This document shows, one piece after another, positions 6,462-8,832 of a stretch of 8,832 nucleotides of DNA (position 1 is the stretch's first letter; the number at the start of each line of letters is the position of its first letter). The DNA is taken from the NCBI GenBank assembly GCA_028866335.1, contig JAGWIL010000058.1, positions 1 to 8,832 of the forward strand, read 5' to 3'. Below the pieces are notes generated by a model that was not told the origin of the DNA, ran no database searches, and saw only the letters and a program-made list of their open reading frames with translations. The position numbers and the translations under genes were made by a program. Source of the stretch: Rhodospirillales bacterium. GTDB taxonomy: Bacteria; Pseudomonadota; Alphaproteobacteria; Acetobacterales; Acetobacteraceae.

Positions 6462-6488
6462 ATTATACGGACGTACGTACAATATCAA
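6462..6488 (-). promoter_or_regulatory. Promoter for the two small exported proteins
   Basis: Read on the minus strand, TTGATA (complement of 6483-6488) is followed after 15 bases by a perfect TATAAT (complement of 6462-6467). The spacer is short; a register using CTTGAT or CCTTGA gives 16 or 17 bases. The transcription start would fall near 6455, giving a leader of about 47 bases with a GGGGCCCC palindrome (6440-6447). The palindrome at 6466-6475 overlaps the -10 box. Confidence 0.55.
6466..6475. promoter_or_regulatory. Operator-like palindrome 1 (TACG-GA-CGTA)
   Basis: Matches the pattern TACG-NN-CGTA that occurs three times in this intergenic region. It overlaps the -10 box and spacer of the minus-strand promoter, a position suited to repression. 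It is followed by a further CGTA (6476-6479), as is copy 2. Confidence 0.6.
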
Positions 6489-6497
6489 GGATAAATG

Positions 6498-6507
6498 TAC
6501 GATCGTA
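6498..6507. promoter_or_regulatory. Operator-like palindrome 2 (TACG-AT-CGTA)
   Basis: A fully symmetric 10-base palindrome whose centre lies 32 bases (about three helical turns) from copy 1, so both would face the same side of the DNA. It sits just upstream of the -35 region of the minus-strand promoter and is also followed by CGTA (6508-6511). Confidence 0.6.
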
Positions 6508-6520
6508 CGTATACTCAGCT

Positions 6521-6535
6521 ATGCATAAAATGCAT
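6521..6535. repeat. ATGCAT-AAA-ATGCAT repeat
   Basis: Two copies of the self-complementary hexamer ATGCAT (6521-6526 and 6530-6535) flank AAA. The octamer AGCTATGC also occurs twice nearby (6517-6524 and 6547-6554), 30 bases apart. These may be a second regulator's sites or bent AT-rich DNA; no assignment is possible from sequence alone. Confidence 0.35.
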
Positions 6536-6592
6536 GTAATTGCAAAAGCTATGCGCCAGAAAAGATGGGTCCGATAAAGGAACGGAATTATC

Positions 6593-6621
6593 TTGCAAAG
6601 CAATGCGTACGAACGTATTTG
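6593..6621 (+). promoter_or_regulatory. Possible tetR promoter containing operator copy 3
   Basis: TTGCAA (6593-6598) and TATTTG (6616-6621) are separated by 17 bases. The -10 box is a weak match (3 of 6), so the call is tentative. The third palindrome TACG-AA-CGTA (6608-6617) fills the spacer, which would give simple autorepression of the downstream gene. Confidence 0.35.
6608..6617. promoter_or_regulatory. Operator-like palindrome 3 (TACG-AA-CGTA)
   Basis: Third copy of TACG-NN-CGTA, 40 bases upstream of the TetR-family start codon. Unlike copies 1 and 2 it lacks the extra CGTA on its right, but has GCG on its left. Confidence 0.55.
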
Positions 6622-6656
6622 TATGAAACAAGTTTTTTAGATTGAAGCTGAAAGCC

Positions 6657-7238
6657 ATGCCCAGACCGTCAAACCGTGAGAAAATTCTGAATGAAGGGCT
6701 CCGTGTTGTTCATGAGCGGGGCTTCATGGGGGCATCGGTGCGCGACATTGCCCAGGCGGCCAATGTGCCGCTGGGCTCTTTCACCAATCATTTCCCCTCG
6801 AAAGAAGCGTTTGGGCTGGAGATTCTGGAGCGCTATTTCGAGCAGCACCGGGACTTCAGCGCGCAGGTTCTGGGTGATTCCACAAAAACCGCGCGGGCGC
6901 GGATCGAGGCATATTTCGACCAGGCGATTGCCGGGCTGAGCTGCAATGAGATGCGCGGCGGCTGCCTGGTGGGAAATTTCTGCGCCGAGGTGGCTGACCA
7001 GTCTGAGGTGCTGCGCCAGCGCCTGGGGCGGATTTTCGAGGATATGCGCGATGGCATTAAACATGTTCTGGAAGAGGGCGTTGCCACCGGGGAGCTGAGT
7101 GCCGAGCTTGATTGCAAACGGATTGCGGGGTTCATCTATTCTTCCATGCAAGGCGCGATTTTGATCGCCAAGGTGTTGCGCTCGCCGCTGCCGCTGGAAA
7201 ATTGCCGCGCCCAGATTTTGCAGAATATATTGAAATAA
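6657..7238 (+). CDS. TetR/AcrR-family transcriptional regulator
   Basis: A 193-aa helical dimeric repressor of the TetR family. The N-terminal DNA-binding domain (~5-51) shows the helix-turn-helix SVRDIAQAANVPLGSFTNHF (27-46) followed by PSKEAFG. The ligand-binding part has the motif GGCLVGNFCAEVADQ (101-115), seen in the YxaF/NemR/AcuR-like subgroup. Three cysteines cluster there (Cys96, Cys103, Cys109), so thiol-based sensing of electrophiles or oxidants is possible; this is inference. I chose the ATG at 6657 because it begins directly before the typical PSNREKIL segment. A TTG at 6642 would add five residues. The gene is divergent from the two exported-protein genes, and three TACG-NN-CGTA palindromes lie between them, so those genes and itself are the likely targets. 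Confidence 0.92.
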   Translation: MPRPSNREKILNEGLRVVHERGFMGASVRDIAQAANVPLGSFTNHFPSKEAFGLEILERYFEQHRDFSAQVLGDSTKTARARIEAYFDQAIAGLSCNEMRGGCLVGNFCAEVADQSEVLRQRLGRIFEDMRDGIKHVLEEGVATGELSAELDCKRIAGFIYSSMQGAILIAKVLRSPLPLENCRAQILQNILK

Positions 7239-7256
7239 TCCCCGTTGCGGGCGGCC

Positions 7257-7286
7257 TTGTCACAATGTGCGGAAAAGCCGTATGGC
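7257..7286 (+). promoter_or_regulatory. Possible promoter for the DUF465-purEK operon
   Basis: TTGTCA (7257-7262) and TATGGC (7281-7286) are separated by 18 bases, between the tetR stop and the first gene of the purine group. The match is moderate. A small hairpin TTCCG-GTTT-CGGAA (7295-7308) follows in the presumed leader. Confidence 0.3.
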
Positions 7287-7335
7287 CCGCAAAATTCCGG
7301 TTTCGGAAAGGCAAGATTTTCTCTATTGCTCCCCC

Positions 7336-7539
7336 ATGCTCACTGATAAAGATAACCTGCTGCGCTCCTTGCACGCTTTGCGCAGCGAGCACCGGGACCT
7401 CGATACCGTCATCAGCCGGATCAGCGACCACCCGCCGGTGGACCAGCTGCATTTGCAAAGGCTGAAAAAGCGCAAGCTGGGGCTGAAAGATGAAATTTCA
7501 CGGCTGGAAAGCCGGTTGATCCCGGACCGCACAGCATGA
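7336..7539 (+). CDS. DUF465 (YdcH-like) small protein
   Basis: A 67-aa cytoplasmic protein resembling the DUF465/YdcH family of short helical proteins of unknown function. The pattern is typical: an N-terminal helix with [18 protein letters not shown] (about residues 10-27), a short break with HPPVD, then [19 protein letters not shown] (39-57), where the [11 protein letters not shown] block is the family signature. The start at 7336 gives the usual length. It has no clear Shine-Dalgarno sequence, and in-frame ATG starts at 7282 (with GGAAAA nearby) and 7267 would lengthen it by 18-23 residues lacking family features. Its stop overlaps the purE start as ATGA, so it is translationally coupled to purine synthesis genes, although a purine role is not known to me. 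Confidence 0.8.
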   Translation: MLTDKDNLLRSLHALRSEHRDLDTVISRISDHPPVDQLHLQRLKKRKLGLKDEISRLESRLIPDRTA

Positions 7540-8018
7540 GCACGCCATTGGTTGGGATTATCATGGGCAGCCGGTCGGACTGGCCGGTGATGGAGCATGC
7601 GGCGCAAATGCTGGAGAAGCTGGGCGTGGCGTATGAGGCGAAGGTGGTTTCCGCGCACCGCACGCCGGAGCGGCTGTTTGACTACGCCAAATCCGCCGAA
7701 AGCCGGGGCTTAAAAATTATCATCGCCGGTGCGGGTGGGGCGGCGCATCTGCCGGGCATGGCGGCATCCATGACCAATTTGCCCGTGTTGGGCGTGCCGG
7801 TGGCGGCCACAGTGCTGAACGGGCAGGATGCGCTGCTCGCCATCGTGCAGATGCCAGGCGGCGTGCCGGTGGGCACCTTAGCCATAGGCAAGCCGGGTGC
7901 GATCAATGCCGGCATTCTGGCGGCCTCCATCCTGGCATTGTCTGACCCTGCCTTGCGGGACCGCGTGGCCGCTTTGCGGGCCGAGCAGACCGAAGCCGTG
8001 CCGGAGGAACCGGTATGA
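7536..8018 (+). CDS. purE: 5-(carboxyamino)imidazole ribonucleotide mutase PurE (class I)
   Basis: PurE converts N5-CAIR, the product of PurK, into CAIR in de novo purine synthesis. The 160-aa length is normal for class I. Motifs are complete: GSRSDW (11-16) for the phosphate and carboxylate site, SAHRTP (39-44) with His41 equivalent to the catalytic His of the E. coli enzyme, [15 protein letters not shown], and [16 protein letters not shown]. The neighbouring purK confirms the class I (N5-CAIR mutase) reaction rather than direct carboxylation. The start overlaps the stop of the DUF465 gene as ATGA, and the stop overlaps the purK start in the same way. Confidence 0.97.
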   Translation: MSTPLVGIIMGSRSDWPVMEHAAQMLEKLGVAYEAKVVSAHRTPERLFDYAKSAESRGLKIIIAGAGGAAHLPGMAASMTNLPVLGVPVAATVLNGQDALLAIVQMPGGVPVGTLAIGKPGAINAGILAASILALSDPALRDRVAALRAEQTEAVPEEPV

Positions 8019-8832
8019 AGCCCGGCGCTGTGATTGGCATGATCGGCGGCGGGCAGCTGGGGCGGATGTCCGCCCAGGCCGCCGCGAGGCTGGGTTATCT
8101 CGTGCATGTGTTCTCACCGGAGCAGGATGGCCCGGCGGCACAGGTGGCGGCGCGCAACACCGTGGCGGCTTATGACGATTTAGCCGCGCTGCGCGCCTTT
8201 GCCGAGGCGGTGGATGTGATCACCTTTGAATTTGAGAACCTTCCCGCCGCTTCGCTGGAGCTGCTGGAAAGCCTGAAACCGGTGCGCCCAGGCGCGAAGA
8301 TTCTGGCGATCAGCCAGGACCGGATTTTGGAAAAGCAGTTTTTGAATGATGACGGGATTGCCACAGCCCCCTGGGCGAAGGTGGAGAGCTTAAGCGAGCT
8401 GGAAGCGGCGGTGGCAAGGCTCGGCCTGCCCGCCGTGCTGAAAACCACGCGGCTGGGTTATGACGGCAAGGGCCAGGCGATGCTGCGCGGGCCAGAGGAC
8501 TTGGCCGCGGCCTTTGAGCGGCTGGCACCGAAGCCGCTGGTGCTGGAAGGTTTCGTGAATTTCGGGATGGAAATTTCCGTTATGGTGGCGCGCGGGGTGG
8601 ATGGCACGATCCGCTGTTTCGACACGGTAGAGAACCGCCACAAGCACCATATTCTGGACCTCACCCTTGCCCCGGCGCCGTTGGGGCCGGAAATTTCGCA
8701 GGCGGCGCAGGGCATCGCCCGCGTGGTGGCGGAAAAGCTGGAGCTGGTGGGGCTGATGGGTGTCGAAATGTTCGTGACAGCCTCGGGTGAGGTGGTGGTG
8801 AACGAGATTGCGCCGCGCCCGCATAATTCCGG
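8015..8832 (+). CDS. purK: N5-carboxyaminoimidazole ribonucleotide synthase PurK, N-terminal 272 residues (3' end outside window)
   Basis: PurK is an ATP-grasp ligase making N5-CAIR from AIR, bicarbonate and ATP, the step before PurE. The frame is open from the ATG at 8015 to the window edge. Visible features in order are the pre-ATP-grasp nucleotide fold [11 protein letters not shown] (8-18), FEFENLP (70-76), the ATP-grasp loop [12 protein letters not shown] (about 143-154), [24 protein letters not shown], and the metal-binding end [13 protein letters not shown] (about 260-272). GGAGG at 8003-8007 is correctly spaced before the start. The C-terminal ~90-100 residues are missing only because the window ends. 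It forms one transcription unit with purE through an ATGA overlap. Confidence 0.96.
   Translation, partial: MKPGAVIGMIGGGQLGRMSAQAAARLGYLVHVFSPEQDGPAAQVAARNTVAAYDDLAALRAFAEAVDVITFEFENLPAASLELLESLKPVRPGAKILAISQDRILEKQFLNDDGIATAPWAKVESLSELEAAVARLGLPAVLKTTRLGYDGKGQAMLRGPEDLAAAFERLAPKPLVLEGFVNFGMEISVMVARGVDGTIRCFDTVENRHKHHILDLTLAPAPLGPEISQAAQGIARVVAEKLELVGLMGVEMFVTASGEVVVNEIAPRPHNS

Noticed and set aside
7241..7256. CCCG-TTG-CGGG hairpin after tetR as a terminator
   Set aside because: The stem is only four bases and no T-run follows.
7295..7308. TTCCG-GTTT-CGGAA hairpin as a purine riboswitch in front of purE
   Set aside because: It is a single short hairpin without the three-way junction or conserved loops of a purine riboswitch.

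Overview
The window looks like chromosomal sequence from a GC-rich alphaproteobacterium. Acetobacteraceae (Acidocella/Acidiphilium-like) is my best guess. I infer this from the gene set (a PhaR-type PHA regulator, a short PhaC-like enzyme, SCOT, and purEK led by a DUF465 gene) and the GC-rich codon ends. No rRNA or marker gene is present to prove it. I see no rRNA, tRNA, CRISPR array, insertion sequence or prophage.

Layout: (1) 2-463 (+) is the 3' end of mltG, an endolytic murein transglycosylase. (2) 471-1749 (-) holds phaR, the regulator of polyhydroxyalkanoate (PHA) accumulation, followed by an exported ankyrin-repeat protein that converges on mltG. (3) Reading away from phaR, 1902-5814 (+) looks like a carbon-storage/ketone-body operon. 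It contains a 117-aa coiled-coil protein, a PHA-synthase-like alpha/beta hydrolase whose reading frame overlaps it by about 190 bases, an acetyl-CoA acetyltransferase, and the two subunits of succinyl-CoA:3-oxoacid CoA-transferase (scoA, scoB). (4) 5869-6408 (-) encodes two small exported paralogues with nearly identical signal peptides. (5) A 248-base regulatory region separates them from a divergent TetR-family gene (6657-7238, +). It carries three copies of a TACG-NN-CGTA palindrome, one lying over a perfect TATAAT -10 box of the small-protein promoter. (6) 7336-8832 (+) is a DUF465 small protein, then purE and the 5' part of purK, with start/stop overlaps; purK runs off the window.

How the genes fit together: the thiolase and SCOT subunits activate acetoacetate to acetoacetyl-CoA and cleave it to acetyl-CoA, or run the thiolase backwards towards PHA. 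The divergent PhaR and the PhaC-like hydrolase tie this to PHA granule metabolism. PurE and PurK carry out consecutive steps of purine synthesis. The TetR gene and the two exported proteins look like a small regulated cassette placed between these two metabolic operons.

The points most worth following up are the long dual-coding overlap in front of the PhaC-like gene, the chance that this pair is a small two-component PHA-synthase-like system, and the TetR operator array controlling the exported small proteins.
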